A DNA stretch of 45,910 bases, taken from positions 1-45,910 of the forward strand of contig NCJS01000003.1 of the NCBI GenBank assembly GCA_002279005.1. The letters run 5' to 3'. The notes under the pieces were generated by a model. It was not told the origin of the DNA and made no database searches. It saw nothing but the letters and a program-made list of their open reading frames with translations. Numbering within the stretch: the first letter of the stretch is position 1; each line of letters starts with the position of its first letter. The position numbers were made by a program, and so were the translations under genes. Origin of the DNA: Idiomarina sp. 34-48-12. Its GTDB lineage: Bacteria; Pseudomonadota; Gammaproteobacteria; Enterobacterales; Alteromonadaceae. Positions 26,775-35,982 of the stretch are shown here, in pieces.

Positions 26775-28616
26775 ATGAGTTTATGGGGTGGACGGTTCAG
26801 TGAGCCAAGCGCCGCTGAATTTAAACAGTTTAATGACTCACTGCGCTTTGATTACGTGTTGGCGCCGTTTGATTTGCAAGCCTCCAAAGCATGGGCTGGT
26901 GCATTGCAACAGGCTGGTTTAATTAGCGCCGATGAGAATCAGCAGTTGCAGCAAGCGTTAACCGCATTAGCAAAACAGGTGGCGAAGCAGCCTGAATTGC
27001 CGTTGCAAAGCGATGCTGAGGATATTCACAGCTGGGTGGAAGCCCAGCTGATTGAGCAAATTGGTGCAACTGCGAAGAAATTGCATACGGGGCGCAGTCG
27101 AAACGACTTAGTGGCAACTGACTTGCGTTTGTTCTGTAAGCAGTTTGCTCAACATTTAGTAACCGCTAACTTAGCTGCCATCGAGAATTTGCTAAGCTTT
27201 GCGCAAACCTACCAAGATGCCATGTTGCCGGGTTATACCCACTTGCAACGGGCGCAGCCGATTGTCGCTGGGCATTGGGCAATGGCCTACGTCAGCATGC
27301 TACAACGCGATGTCAGTCGCTTGCGTGAAACTATCCGTCGGTTGGATGTGAGCCCTCTGGGCAGTGGTGCCTTAGCAGGTACAACGGCTGCCATTGATCG
27401 GGAGGCGTTAGCCCACGAGTTAGGTTTCCGCCATGCCTGTGAAAATAGCCTTGATGGCGTGTCTGATCGTGATTTCGTGCTGGATTTATTGAATGCGGCA
27501 AGCACTGGCATGATTCATTTATCGCGTTTAGCAGAAGACGTTATTTTCTATTGCTCCGGCGAGTCGGGTTGCTTCAGCATGAGCGACAAGATCAGCAGCG
27601 GTTCATCATTGATGCCACAGAAGAAAAACCCAGATTTGTTCGAATTGTTACGCGGCAAGACCGGTCGCGTGATGGGGCATCAGCACGCTATGCAAATTAC
27701 CTTAAAAGGACTACCGCTGGCGTACAACAAAGACATGCAAGAAGACAAAGAAGGCTTGTTTGATGCCTTGCATACCTATTTGCAGTGTTTGCAAATGCTT
27801 GCCTTTGCGGTGCCTGAATTGAAGGTGAACAAAGAGCACGCTGCCCTGCAAGCCGCTTTAGGGTATAGCAACGCCACCGAACTGGCCGATTATTTGGTTA
27901 GTAAAGGTGTGCCGTTTCGTGATGCACATCACCTCACTGGTGAATTAGTCGTGAAAGCTCAGCAACAAGGCGTAGCCCTTGAGCAGCTAAAGCTCGAAGA
28001 TTTTCAGCAGGTGTGTGAGCTGGTCGATAACGACGTTTACGCCACGTTAGATCTTGCTTATGGTTTGCAGCAGCGTAAAGCTATAGGCGGCACCGCGCCA
28101 AGTGCTGTGAAAGTTGCGATTAAACATGCGCAAGATTGGTTGCATGCAGCCGAAGCGGCAAGCAAGCATGTGCGCCAAGCGCGTTTAAGCGATGTCGATA
28201 AAATTTGCGAGCTTATTGCCTACTGGGCCGACCAAGGCGAAAACTTACCACGGGACAAAGCGGATATTCTGCAAGCGATTCAAAGTTTTGCGGTGGCTGA
28301 AATTGACGACGAAGTGGTTGGTTGTGCAGCGCTTTACGTATATAGCACGGGTTTAGCCGAAATTCGTAGCTTAGGCTTATTCCCAAGCGCGCAAGGCAAA
28401 GGCCTTGGCGCCGAGTTGGTCGCATTTTTATTGTGGAAAGCGCGAGAACTAGGCATTACGCGTACGATTGTGCTCACTCGCGTACCGGAATTTTTCGGTA
28501 AACTCAATTTCCGCCTGACGTTGAAAGAAAAGCTGCCGGAAAAAGTCATGAAAGATTGTGAGTTGTGTCCGCGCAAACATAACTGCGACGAAACTGCATT
28601 GGAATACTTGCTGTAA
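26775..28616 (+). CDS. argH: Argininosuccinate lyase fused to N-acetylglutamate synthase, ArgH(A)
   Basis: The 613-aa two-domain protein has residues 1 to about 457 as ArgH, with the fumarase-superfamily signature SSLMPQKKNPD near residue 277, HTGRSRNDLVATDLRL near 107 and TGELV at about 394. From about 465 a GNAT domain follows: ARLSDVDKICELI, LGLFPSAQGKGLGAELV (acetyl-CoA loop) and the Cys-containing tail CELCPRKHNC. This is the ArgH(A) fusion known from Moritella, Vibrio and other marine gammaproteobacteria, in which the tail makes N-acetylglutamate. It thus carries the first and last steps of arginine synthesis in one chain. It ends the operon at a strong terminator. Confidence 0.96.
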   Translation: MSLWGGRFSEPSAAEFKQFNDSLRFDYVLAPFDLQASKAWAGALQQAGLISADENQQLQQALTALAKQVAKQPELPLQSDAEDIHSWVEAQLIEQIGATAKKLHTGRSRNDLVATDLRLFCKQFAQHLVTANLAAIENLLSFAQTYQDAMLPGYTHLQRAQPIVAGHWAMAYVSMLQRDVSRLRETIRRLDVSPLGSGALAGTTAAIDREALAHELGFRHACENSLDGVSDRDFVLDLLNAASTGMIHLSRLAEDVIFYCSGESGCFSMSDKISSGSSLMPQKKNPDLFELLRGKTGRVMGHQHAMQITLKGLPLAYNKDMQEDKEGLFDALHTYLQCLQMLAFAVPELKVNKEHAALQAALGYSNATELADYLVSKGVPFRDAHHLTGELVVKAQQQGVALEQLKLEDFQQVCELVDNDVYATLDLAYGLQQRKAIGGTAPSAVKVAIKHAQDWLHAAEAASKHVRQARLSDVDKICELIAYWADQGENLPRDKADILQAIQSFAVAEIDDEVVGCAALYVYSTGLAEIRSLGLFPSAQGKGLGAELVAFLLWKARELGITRTIVLTRVPEFFGKLNFRLTLKEKLPEKVMKDCELCPRKHNCDETALEYLL

Positions 28617-28631
28617 GGATTGTCATGAGAC

Positions 28632-28667
28632 AGCTGCAGTCATCAACGGCTGCAGCTTTTTTATTAT
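28632..28667 (+). terminator. arg operon intrinsic terminator
   Basis: AGCTGCAG and CTGCAGCT form an 8-bp stem with a 10-base loop, followed by TTTTTTATTATT. It lies 15 bases after the argH(A) stop. The T-run includes the metJ stop codon on the other strand. Confidence 0.88.
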
Positions 28668-28990
28668 TCGACGTCGTCGCTCATATCTTCAGGAATTGGT
28701 AAGCCCCGGCGCTCTAATTCTTCACGCACCGCTGTTGGAATTTTATTGGGGTTATCTTTGCGAAGGTCATCGTCGGTTGGCAACGGTTGCCCAGTAAACG
28801 CGTGTAAAAATGCTTCGCACAGCAATTCACTATTGGTGGCATGACGCAGGTTCTTTACTTGGCGACGCGTGCGCTCATCGGTGAGTACTTTGAGTACACG
28901 TGTAGGAATCGACACGGTGATTTTCTTCACGTGCTCGCTTTTTTTCCCGTGTTCAACATACGGGTAAATATAATCGCCGTCCCATTCCAT
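28664..28990 (-). CDS. metJ: MetJ, methionine repressor
   Basis: The 108-aa ribbon-helix-helix repressor uses S-adenosylmethionine as corepressor. [18 protein letters not shown] contains the DNA-contacting beta strand, and [20 protein letters not shown] is almost identical to E. coli MetJ. The extra length is in an acidic C-terminal tail. The ATG has GAGG 7 bases upstream. It is divergent from metL with tandem MetJ boxes in between, as in E. coli metJ-metBL, except that metB is missing here. Confidence 0.97.
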   Translation of the reverse strand: MEWDGDYIYPYVEHGKKSEHVKKITVSIPTRVLKVLTDERTRRQVKNLRHATNSELLCEAFLHAFTGQPLPTDDDLRKDNPNKIPTAVREELERRGLPIPEDMSDDVE

Positions 28991-29041
28991 ACTGCACCTC
29001 GTGTTTAATGTGTGACTAAAAGACCCTGCACAATGTGTTGA

Positions 29042-29069
29042 ATTGTACTGGTGAAATTGGCACAGTCAA
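29042..29069 (-). promoter_or_regulatory. metJ promoter
   Basis: TTGACT and TACAAT lie 16 bases apart on the minus strand, about 50 bases before the metJ ATG. The MetJ boxes end 5 bases upstream of the -35, in position for autoregulation. Confidence 0.65.
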
Positions 29070-29073
29070 CTTT

Positions 29074-29097
29074 ATACGCATAGCTGTCTATACGTCT
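29074..29097. promoter_or_regulatory. Tandem MetJ boxes
   Basis: Three consecutive 8-base boxes are present: ATACGCAT, AGCTGTCT and ATACGTCT, compared with the consensus AGACGTCT. They match at 5 to 6 positions each. They lie between divergent metJ and metL, so S-adenosylmethionine-bound MetJ probably represses both. Confidence 0.75.
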
Positions 29098-29124
29098 TTT
29101 TGTGCTAACCTTGCGTAATGGCGC

Positions 29125-29153
29125 TTTATTGGCACAACAACGCACCGTATAAT
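29125..29153 (+). promoter_or_regulatory. Candidate metL promoter
   Basis: A perfect TATAAT (29148-29153) has a weak -35 (TTTATT) 17 bases upstream. Transcription start would fall near 29160, 37 bases before the metL ATG. Confidence 0.45.
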
Positions 29154-29196
29154 CGTATTTTTATTTTCTTTTCTCACAGGAGAACGCACACGCATC

Positions 29197-31647
29197 ATGA
29201 CGGTTGAGGTTCAGGTTACCCCAGAGCAGATACAAGCTGTAGCCGATACGGTTCAGGTTCATAAATTTGGTGGCAGCAGCTTAGCTGATGCTTACTGTTA
29301 CCGTCGCGTCGCGCGCATTGTCACTGAATATGCTGGTGCCAGCGATTTAGTGGTGGTTTCCGCTGCCGGTGATACCACCAATCGAATTCTCGCCATTATT
29401 GATGCGAAGGCGGACGATTTAGGCGTAGCCGAAGTGCTACTTAAACAACTTGAGAAATATCAACAGGGGCTGATCACCGAGTTACTTAATGGCGATATTC
29501 AAGCGCGTGTGCTTGAGCAATCACAGCATGACTTCAAACGTTGGTGGGCATGGCTGAATGGGGAAGAAGAAATTACCCGCCGTCCTGAGTTGTTGTCATA
29601 CGGCGAGCTTTGGAGTGCTCGTTTGTTGTCGGCGTTGTTACAGCAACAAGGTGTCACCTCGGATTACATTGATGCGCGCACATTCTTGGTCGCTGATGAT
29701 GCGCCTGAGCCACATATTCGTGTGCCAGTTTCGCGTGCAGGCCTGTTAAACCGTATTGCGCCGCACCCCGGTACCCGTTTTATTGTCACCGGTTTTATCT
29801 GCGCCGACCCGGACGGTAATTCATTAATTCTTGGCCGTAACGGTAGTGACTATTCGGCAACGCTGGTGGGTAGCCTGATTGACTCGAAACAGGTGACCAT
29901 TTGGAAAGATGTTGCTGGTGTTTACTCAGCCGACCCGCGCAAAGTTGAGCGCGTGGTTAGCCTGCCAATTTTAGATTGGCAAGAAGCTGAAGAACTAGCT
30001 CGTTTGGGTAGCCCGGTATTGCACCCGCGTACCTTCCAGCCGGTTAACCGCGAGCGCATGGTAATTGCCGTACGTTCGAGTTTGAAAGTTGAGAATCAAC
30101 AAACCCGAATTGGTCAGTACGAAGACACTGAACCTAAAGGCAAGGTGCTGACGTCGTTAGCTGACGTGGTTTTGTTCCGCGTTGACTTAAGCGATGCAAA
30201 GTTAGTCCAGCAATTTGAAGATCTTGATCTCACCCCATTGATTAGCTGGAACGAAATTGCCCAGCACCATGCTTATTATGCCTATCACCAAAACCATTTG
30301 GAGTTTTTGGAGCGCTGGCTGGAGCAAGTCGACAAGGCCGATCATGTGGTGCAAATGCAAGGTTATTCGATGATTGCCTTAGTGGGTAATCGCATTCAAG
30401 AAACCGACCAGTACAGCACTTTCAAAACTGAGTTAAGCGCACAGAGCTTACGTCGTTTGGCGTTTTCGCCAGACAGTAATGCAGTAATTGCCATTCTTGA
30501 ACAGAAGCTCGATAACCGCTTACTCAACCGTCTGCACAGTCAGCTATTTAATTACCGCCGCAGTCTTGGTGTGCTGGTTGTTGGTCGCGGCAACATCGGT
30601 AGCGCATGGTTATCACTATACCGCCGTTTGCGTGAGCGTATTAATGAGCAAATGGATGTACGTATTCTCGGCATCTTAAACTCAACGCGCATGTGGTTGG
30701 ATTATAACGGTCTGGAGCTTGATGACTGGCAAGCGAGCTTCGACAAATTCGCGCGCCCGTACGAATTGAGTCAGCTCATTCCAGAGCTGCCTAACGCACC
30801 GTGTGACGAGCTTGTCATGCTCGATTTAACCGATTCGGTTGCGGTCGCCCAGTTATATCCAAGCTTCTTTGCGAACGGGTTACACATTATTAGTGCCAAC
30901 AAGCGCGCCGGCGCTTCAGGCGAATCACAGTACAATGAAATTCGTACCATTCAACGAGAGTACGAGCGTGAGTGGTATTACAACACCACGGTTGGTGCGG
31001 GTTTACCGTTGAACTATGCATTGAATGATCTGCGCAACTCGGGCGATACCATTCGCAGTATTTCAGGTATTTTCTCAGGCACCATGAGTTGGTTGTTTGA
31101 AAATTTCAATTCAGAGGTGAAGTTCAGTGACCTTGTGCGTGAAGCTAAGGCCCGTGGTTTGAGTGAGCCTGACCCACGTGAAGATTTAACCTGCCAAGAT
31201 ATCGTGCGCAAATTGCTCATTTTGGCGCGCGAAATTGGCTTAAAGTTAGATTGGAAAGACATCGACGTCGAAAGCCTGTTACCAGAACAGTTAGAAGATA
31301 TTTCGCTAGAAGAGTTTATGCAGCGTTTGCCTGAACTCGATGATGCCATGCACCATTTGTACACCGATGCGCAGCAGACTCAAAAAGTACCGCGCTTGCT
31401 AGCAAGCTTCGCTGTGCAAGACGATGATAGCGTGCGCGCTCGTGTCGGCATTGAGTACATTCCAGAAGGTGACATGCTGGCGAACTTAATACCGGGTGAG
31501 AATATTTTCGTGATTTATACCGACTGGTATCACGAAATGCCATTGGTGATTAGTGGCCCAGGTGCTGGTAAAGAGGTGACAGCGGGTGGTGTTCAATCTG
31601 ACTTGAACCAGTTGCTGAGTCGTCTCAGCAACCGGCATCAAGGTTAA
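29197..31647 (+). CDS. metL: Bifunctional aspartokinase/homoserine dehydrogenase (MetL type)
   Basis: The 816-aa protein has an N-terminal aspartokinase domain (about 20-310, with KFGGSSLADA at 23 and FICADPDGNSLILGRNGSDYSA), a middle ACT-like region, and a homoserine dehydrogenase domain from about 455 (LVVGRGNIGSAW) to the end, including NKRAGASGE and TVGAGLPLN. It catalyses the first and third steps from aspartate toward methionine and threonine. Position next to metJ and its operator favours MetL over ThrA. The AGGAG SD is unusually far (14 bases) from the ATG, and no closer in-frame start codon is available. Confidence 0.95.
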   Translation: MTVEVQVTPEQIQAVADTVQVHKFGGSSLADAYCYRRVARIVTEYAGASDLVVVSAAGDTTNRILAIIDAKADDLGVAEVLLKQLEKYQQGLITELLNGDIQARVLEQSQHDFKRWWAWLNGEEEITRRPELLSYGELWSARLLSALLQQQGVTSDYIDARTFLVADDAPEPHIRVPVSRAGLLNRIAPHPGTRFIVTGFICADPDGNSLILGRNGSDYSATLVGSLIDSKQVTIWKDVAGVYSADPRKVERVVSLPILDWQEAEELARLGSPVLHPRTFQPVNRERMVIAVRSSLKVENQQTRIGQYEDTEPKGKVLTSLADVVLFRVDLSDAKLVQQFEDLDLTPLISWNEIAQHHAYYAYHQNHLEFLERWLEQVDKADHVVQMQGYSMIALVGNRIQETDQYSTFKTELSAQSLRRLAFSPDSNAVIAILEQKLDNRLLNRLHSQLFNYRRSLGVLVVGRGNIGSAWLSLYRRLRERINEQMDVRILGILNSTRMWLDYNGLELDDWQASFDKFARPYELSQLIPELPNAPCDELVMLDLTDSVAVAQLYPSFFANGLHIISANKRAGASGESQYNEIRTIQREYEREWYYNTTVGAGLPLNYALNDLRNSGDTIRSISGIFSGTMSWLFENFNSEVKFSDLVREAKARGLSEPDPREDLTCQDIVRKLLILAREIGLKLDWKDIDVESLLPEQLEDISLEEFMQRLPELDDAMHHLYTDAQQTQKVPRLLASFAVQDDDSVRARVGIEYIPEGDMLANLIPGENIFVIYTDWYHEMPLVISGPGAGKEVTAGGVQSDLNQLLSRLSNRHQG

Positions 31648-31656
31648 TTACTTAGT

Positions 31657-34119
31657 TTAAAAAATCGAGTCGTCGTCACTGAAGATATCTTTTGACGACG
31701 ACTTCGAATCGGCATATTCCGTCGGCGCAGTGCCCGGCAAGAAATACTCGAATCGAGTAGTGTAATCGTTCTTACGACTCAGTTTCCCGGTGGCCAGATC
31801 GATACGCGCCATCACCAATCCGGGCGGCACTTGGAATGGCTCAATGGTGGCATCTTCAAGCGCCGTTTCCATGTAATCAATCCACATTGGCAGTGCCGTT
31901 TTAGCACCCGCTTCAGTGCCTGAAATCGGCTGCTCGGTACTATCTAAGTTTTCATTCATTGTGGTACTACCCAGCGCGCGCTCAAGGTTATCAAAACCAA
32001 CCCATGCCGTGGTCACAAGGCCACTCACAAATCCTGAGAACCAAGTATCTTTCACGTCATTGGTGGTACCCGTTTTACCGACAATGTTACGCCCTGCTAA
32101 ATCGACGATTGGCTTCGAGCGTTGAATACGCCATGCCGTACCGTTCCAGCCAGTACGGTGCTGCCAACTACCGCCACCCCATACTGCAGAATTCATCGCT
32201 TCGGTTACCAAGTAAGCATTTTGCTCAGAGATAACTTGTGGTGCTTGCACAACTTCACGTGTTTCTTCTTCACAAAGTACGCAGGCAACAGCCGGACGCG
32301 CGGTATAAACCACTTCTTCATTGTTATCGACAATACGTTCAATGAAATACGGATTTACCAAGTAACCACCGTTAGCAAATACCGCATAGCCGCGCGCGAC
32401 TTCTAATGGCGTCATCGAAGCTGAACCGAGCGATAATGATTCGTTGCGTGGTAACTCATCAATAGCAAAGCCAAAACGCGTTAAATATTCAACCGTGGTA
32501 TCAATGCCCATCGAACGCATCAAGCGCACCGATACAACGTTCTTCGATTTCGCCAGTGCTTGGCGAACACGAATAGGCCCTTCATAAACATCTGGCGAGT
32601 TACGCGGACGCCAAGCGATACCGCTACCCGGGTTCCATTGGTTAATTGGCGCATCGTTTACTAACGTCGCTAATGTAAAACCGTTCTCAAGCGCTGCTGA
32701 GTAAATAAACGGCTTAATGTTTGAACCGGCTTGACGCTCTGCTTGAATGGCACGGTTGTATTGGCTGATGGCAAAACTATATCCACCCACGGCTGCGGCA
32801 ATACTACCGTCTTGCGGGCGTAGTGAAATAATTGCGCCACTCGGCTCGGGTATTTGTGCTAAGCGAAGTCCCTGCTCAGTACCACGAACTCGTATCAGTT
32901 GCCCTGGCGCCAATACCTCTGCAGCCACCTGTGGTGCTGGCCCTTGGCGGTCTGCGTGCATATAAGGGCGCGCCCAAGCTAGCCCCGACCATGGTAATTC
33001 GCGTGGCTCACCGCTCGCAGTTAGTACTTGCGCTGTTTGTTCAGAAACGCTCAATACGACTGCTGGAACGGTTAATCCTATCGATTCTTGGTTTCGCAAA
33101 AATTCACGAATCGCATCCAATTCCCAAGCTTCTTCCTCCGGTTGCCACAGCACTTGCTCGGCACCTCGGTAACCATGACGTTCATCGTAACCATGCAAAT
33201 TTAGTTGCACCGCACGCTGTGCCGCACGTTGCTGCTTTGCATTCACCGTGGTGTAAACCTTAAAGCCTGAGTTGTAGGCAGCATCTTCGCCATAACGCGC
33301 CACCATATCGGCACGCACCATTTCCGCTAAGTACGGCGCACTCATAGTCACTTCGGCACCGTGTAGGCGCGTATCGATTGGCTCGGCTAATGCGGTTTGA
33401 TATTCGGCTTCAGAGATGACGTTTTCGTCAAGCATTCGCCCAAGCACCACTGCTCGACGTTCACGAGCGCGCTCAGGATTCGAAATAGGGTTCATGGTAG
33501 ACGGTGCTTTTGGTAAGCCAGCAATCATCGCCATCTGTGCAAGAGTTAAATCTTGCACATCTTTCCCGTAATAAACCTGAGCCGCAGCACCAACGCCGTG
33601 GGCGCGATGGCCAAAAGTGATTTTATTAAGGTACAGCTCTAAAATTTCATCTTTGCTGAGCTCTTTTTCCATGCGCAAAGAAATAAAGGCTTCTTTTATT
33701 TTTCGTGTCCACGTTTGCTCAAAGCTCAAATAAAAGTTTCGTGCTAACTGCTGCGTGATGGTACTACCGCCGCCTTGAATTTCACCGGTACTAATTAATA
33801 AGGCGAAAGCACGGGCAACCCCGATTGGGTCAATTCCGAAGTGATCATAAAAGCGTTGATCTTCGGTGGCGAGAAAAGCATTGATAAGTGGTTGAGGAAT
33901 ATCTTCTAATTTGAGAGGAATTCGACGGATTTCACCAAACTGCGCAATCATTTCGCCGTCAGATGAATAAACCTGCATTGGTGTTTTCAAGCGTACTTCT
34001 TTGAGCTCAGCCACACTCGGTAAGTCGTCTTCCCAGTAGAAGTACAAACCAACCACGGCTATGGAGCCCAAAATAACTAGCGCCACTCCGACGCCAAGCA
34101 CCCACTTAAAAATCTTCAA
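31657..34119 (-). CDS. mrcA: Penicillin-binding protein 1A
   Basis: The 820-aa bifunctional peptidoglycan synthase has one membrane anchor (about residues 8-28), a GT51 glycosyltransferase domain (about 50-225) with ATEDQRFYDHFG and GGGSTITQQLARN, and an OB-like insert. The transpeptidase domain has SxxK in GSNIKPF, SxN in KSKNVVS and KTGT in VGKTGTTND. The C-terminal tail is Ser/Asp-rich. The start is TTG, supported by AGGGG 6 bases upstream and no nearby ATG. Its divergent position to pilMNOPQ matches E. coli mrcA-hofMNOPQ. Confidence 0.97.
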   Translation of the reverse strand: MKIFKWVLGVGVALVILGSIAVVGLYFYWEDDLPSVAELKEVRLKTPMQVYSSDGEMIAQFGEIRRIPLKLEDIPQPLINAFLATEDQRFYDHFGIDPIGVARAFALLISTGEIQGGGSTITQQLARNFYLSFEQTWTRKIKEAFISLRMEKELSKDEILELYLNKITFGHRAHGVGAAAQVYYGKDVQDLTLAQMAMIAGLPKAPSTMNPISNPERARERRAVVLGRMLDENVISEAEYQTALAEPIDTRLHGAEVTMSAPYLAEMVRADMVARYGEDAAYNSGFKVYTTVNAKQQRAAQRAVQLNLHGYDERHGYRGAEQVLWQPEEEAWELDAIREFLRNQESIGLTVPAVVLSVSEQTAQVLTASGEPRELPWSGLAWARPYMHADRQGPAPQVAAEVLAPGQLIRVRGTEQGLRLAQIPEPSGAIISLRPQDGSIAAAVGGYSFAISQYNRAIQAERQAGSNIKPFIYSAALENGFTLATLVNDAPINQWNPGSGIAWRPRNSPDVYEGPIRVRQALAKSKNVVSVRLMRSMGIDTTVEYLTRFGFAIDELPRNESLSLGSASMTPLEVARGYAVFANGGYLVNPYFIERIVDNNEEVVYTARPAVACVLCEEETREVVQAPQVISEQNAYLVTEAMNSAVWGGGSWQHRTGWNGTAWRIQRSKPIVDLAGRNIVGKTGTTNDVKDTWFSGFVSGLVTTAWVGFDNLERALGSTTMNENLDSTEQPISGTEAGAKTALPMWIDYMETALEDATIEPFQVPPGLVMARIDLATGKLSRKNDYTTRFEYFLPGTAPTEYADSKSSSKDIFSDDDSIF

Positions 34120-34220
34120 TGAAAGCCCCTCTTATTCCTTTCGACTATACTGTTTTACAGGTTGCGCAATTAACGTTCATATTATAGAAAGATAAGGACA
34201 GAAACGTAATGTTTATTTAG

Positions 34221-34244
34221 ATTGTGCAAAGAACTTTGCACAAT
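34221..34244. repeat. Perfect palindrome between mrcA and pilM
   Basis: ATTGTGCAAAG and CTTTGCACAAT are perfect 11-base arms around two bases. No T-run follows and both neighbouring genes start here, so a terminator is not expected. It may be a protein-binding operator or a leader RNA hairpin. Confidence 0.55.
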
Positions 34245-34332
34245 GCTTACCTTTCTGCTTAATATGAGGTTCGGCATAGAACAATTTTAATAATATAATG
34301 CCATCAATACCGGTCCAATTCAGGGGAGCATT

Positions 34333-35400
34333 ATGGGGCTATTTGGTCTGGGAAAAAAGCCTGGTCTGGGAATTGATATCGCTTCGGATGCAGTAAAGGC
34401 AATTGAACTCGTGCCTAGCGGCGATACTTACGACATTACACATGTTGCAGAAGTATCACTTCCGAAGAATTTAATTACCGACGACGAAATTTCAGATATT
34501 GAGAAGCTTGCTAAGATGATCACACAAGTGCGTAAGCGTATGGGCAGCACACGTGTCGCTGTGGCCGCCGTATCAGGAACGCAAGCCATATCGAAGCAGG
34601 TGCCGATGAGTCTCGATTTAGACGATGAAGCCATTGCTGAGAAAATTGAAAGTGAGGCTGAAGCACTTATCCCGTTTCCCATTAATGAAGTGCGTTATGA
34701 TTTCGAAAGCCTTGGCGAACATCAAACCATGCCAGGGCAGCAACGTGTTCTCGTTACCGCAACCCGAACAATCAGTGTCGACAGCCGCGTCCAAGCGCTT
34801 GAGGGCGCAGGCTATAAAGTTGCCATTATGGATGTCGATAACCAAGCCATTACGCGCGCATGCAGTCATTTATTGCCGCACATGCACCCCGAGGTGCTTG
34901 AAAGCAAGTTGCCATATTTGATACTCGATATCAGCACCACCGCCATTCAAATTATTGTTGTCCATCAAGGTGAGGTCGCGTTTCAACGTCCACAATCTGG
35001 TGGTTTAACACCGTTACTGAGCGCCCTCGACGAAGACGGTAGCATCGACCATGGCGAAATTATGGCGAAGCTTCGCTCAGGTGATATCGACGATTTTCCA
35101 ACGCTGATTATTCAAGACTTCTTGAGTAACTTGTGGAACCAAGTCAGCCGTAACGTCCAAATATACCAAAGCAACGCTACTGACAAAGGCTTTGCCGCCA
35201 TCTTGTTGATAAACACCGGCGCCATGCTGCCGATGATTACCGAAGCCTTAGGCGAACAAGTTGAATACCCTGTACATGCACTCAACCCCTTTGAGCATTT
35301 TATTTTGCCAAGTAAGTATTCGCATTTACAAAATCACGGGCCACGTTTCGTTGAATCGATTGGTCTTGCGCTGCGGAGTTTTGCAACATGGCACATGTAA
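34333..35400 (+). CDS. pilM: PilM, actin-like type IV pilus assembly protein
   Basis: The 355-aa cytoplasmic protein of the FtsA/actin-like fold starts GLGKKPGLGIDIASDAVKAIEL, with the phosphate-1 motif at GIDI, and has LILDISTTAIQIIVV (second phosphate loop) near residue 200. PilM binds the cytoplasmic tail of PilN and links the alignment complex to the motor. A TATAAT at 34294-34299 with a poor -35 could be the promoter. The SD is GGGGAG. It overlaps pilN by 13 bases. Confidence 0.95.
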   Translation: MGLFGLGKKPGLGIDIASDAVKAIELVPSGDTYDITHVAEVSLPKNLITDDEISDIEKLAKMITQVRKRMGSTRVAVAAVSGTQAISKQVPMSLDLDDEAIAEKIESEAEALIPFPINEVRYDFESLGEHQTMPGQQRVLVTATRTISVDSRVQALEGAGYKVAIMDVDNQAITRACSHLLPHMHPEVLESKLPYLILDISTTAIQIIVVHQGEVAFQRPQSGGLTPLLSALDEDGSIDHGEIMAKLRSGDIDDFPTLIIQDFLSNLWNQVSRNVQIYQSNATDKGFAAILLINTGAMLPMITEALGEQVEYPVHALNPFEHFILPSKYSHLQNHGPRFVESIGLALRSFATWHM

Positions 35401-35981
35401 ACCTACTTCCTTGGCGCGAAACGGCTCGGCAACGAGCGAAAACCCGCTTCGGTATTCATGCTGGTATCGCCGTTGGTATCGCAGCGATTATCTTTGGTGC
35501 AGCTTACATGGTGATCGGCGATTATAAGAGCTATCAGCAACGTCGGAATAACTTCTTACAGTCACAAATTCAAATTCTTGACGCACAAATTGCTGAAATC
35601 AACAGCATTAATAAGAAGAAACAAGAAATTTTGAACCGGATTAAACTGATTCAGTCGCTGCATGAAGATCGGAATACTGCCATTACTATTTTTAATGAAT
35701 TGACTGAGCGCACGCCAGATGGGGTTTATCTGCACTCGCTTGAAAAACGCGACTTGCAGCTGATAATCAGCGGCCGTAGCATCTCAAATAATCGGGTTTC
35801 TGAGTTTTTACGTGATTTGAAAGAATCTGCCGTATTCGCCGACCCCGAATTGCGCAATGTAGTTTCAGCGAGCTCAGGTTCGCGCAGCAGAGCTCGCGGT
35901 GTTGATGCGAACTCAGATTACGACGCGTTTTCACTGGTGGTAACGATTGTGCCACCAACCACCACGGAGGCGAAAAAATAA
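35388..35981 (+). CDS. pilN: PilN, type IV pilus inner-membrane protein
   Basis: The 197-aa bitopic protein starts with the conserved INLLPWRE-type motif (here HVNLLPWRE), which binds PilM, followed by a membrane helix (about 24-42) and a coiled coil (about 48-90), then a periplasmic ferredoxin-like domain. It pairs with PilO in the inner-membrane alignment complex of type IV pili. It overlaps the end of pilM by 13 bases and its stop is 1 base from the pilO ATG. Confidence 0.95.
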   Translation: MAHVNLLPWRETARQRAKTRFGIHAGIAVGIAAIIFGAAYMVIGDYKSYQQRRNNFLQSQIQILDAQIAEINSINKKKQEILNRIKLIQSLHEDRNTAITIFNELTERTPDGVYLHSLEKRDLQLIISGRSISNNRVSEFLRDLKESAVFADPELRNVVSASSGSRSRARGVDANSDYDAFSLVVTIVPPTTTEAKK

Positions 35982-35982
35982 G

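Noticed and set aside
34120..34332. Sigma-54 promoter for pilM
   Set aside because: No GG-N10-GC element with the expected TGGCAC/TTGC sequence was found; a sigma-70 TATAAT is present.
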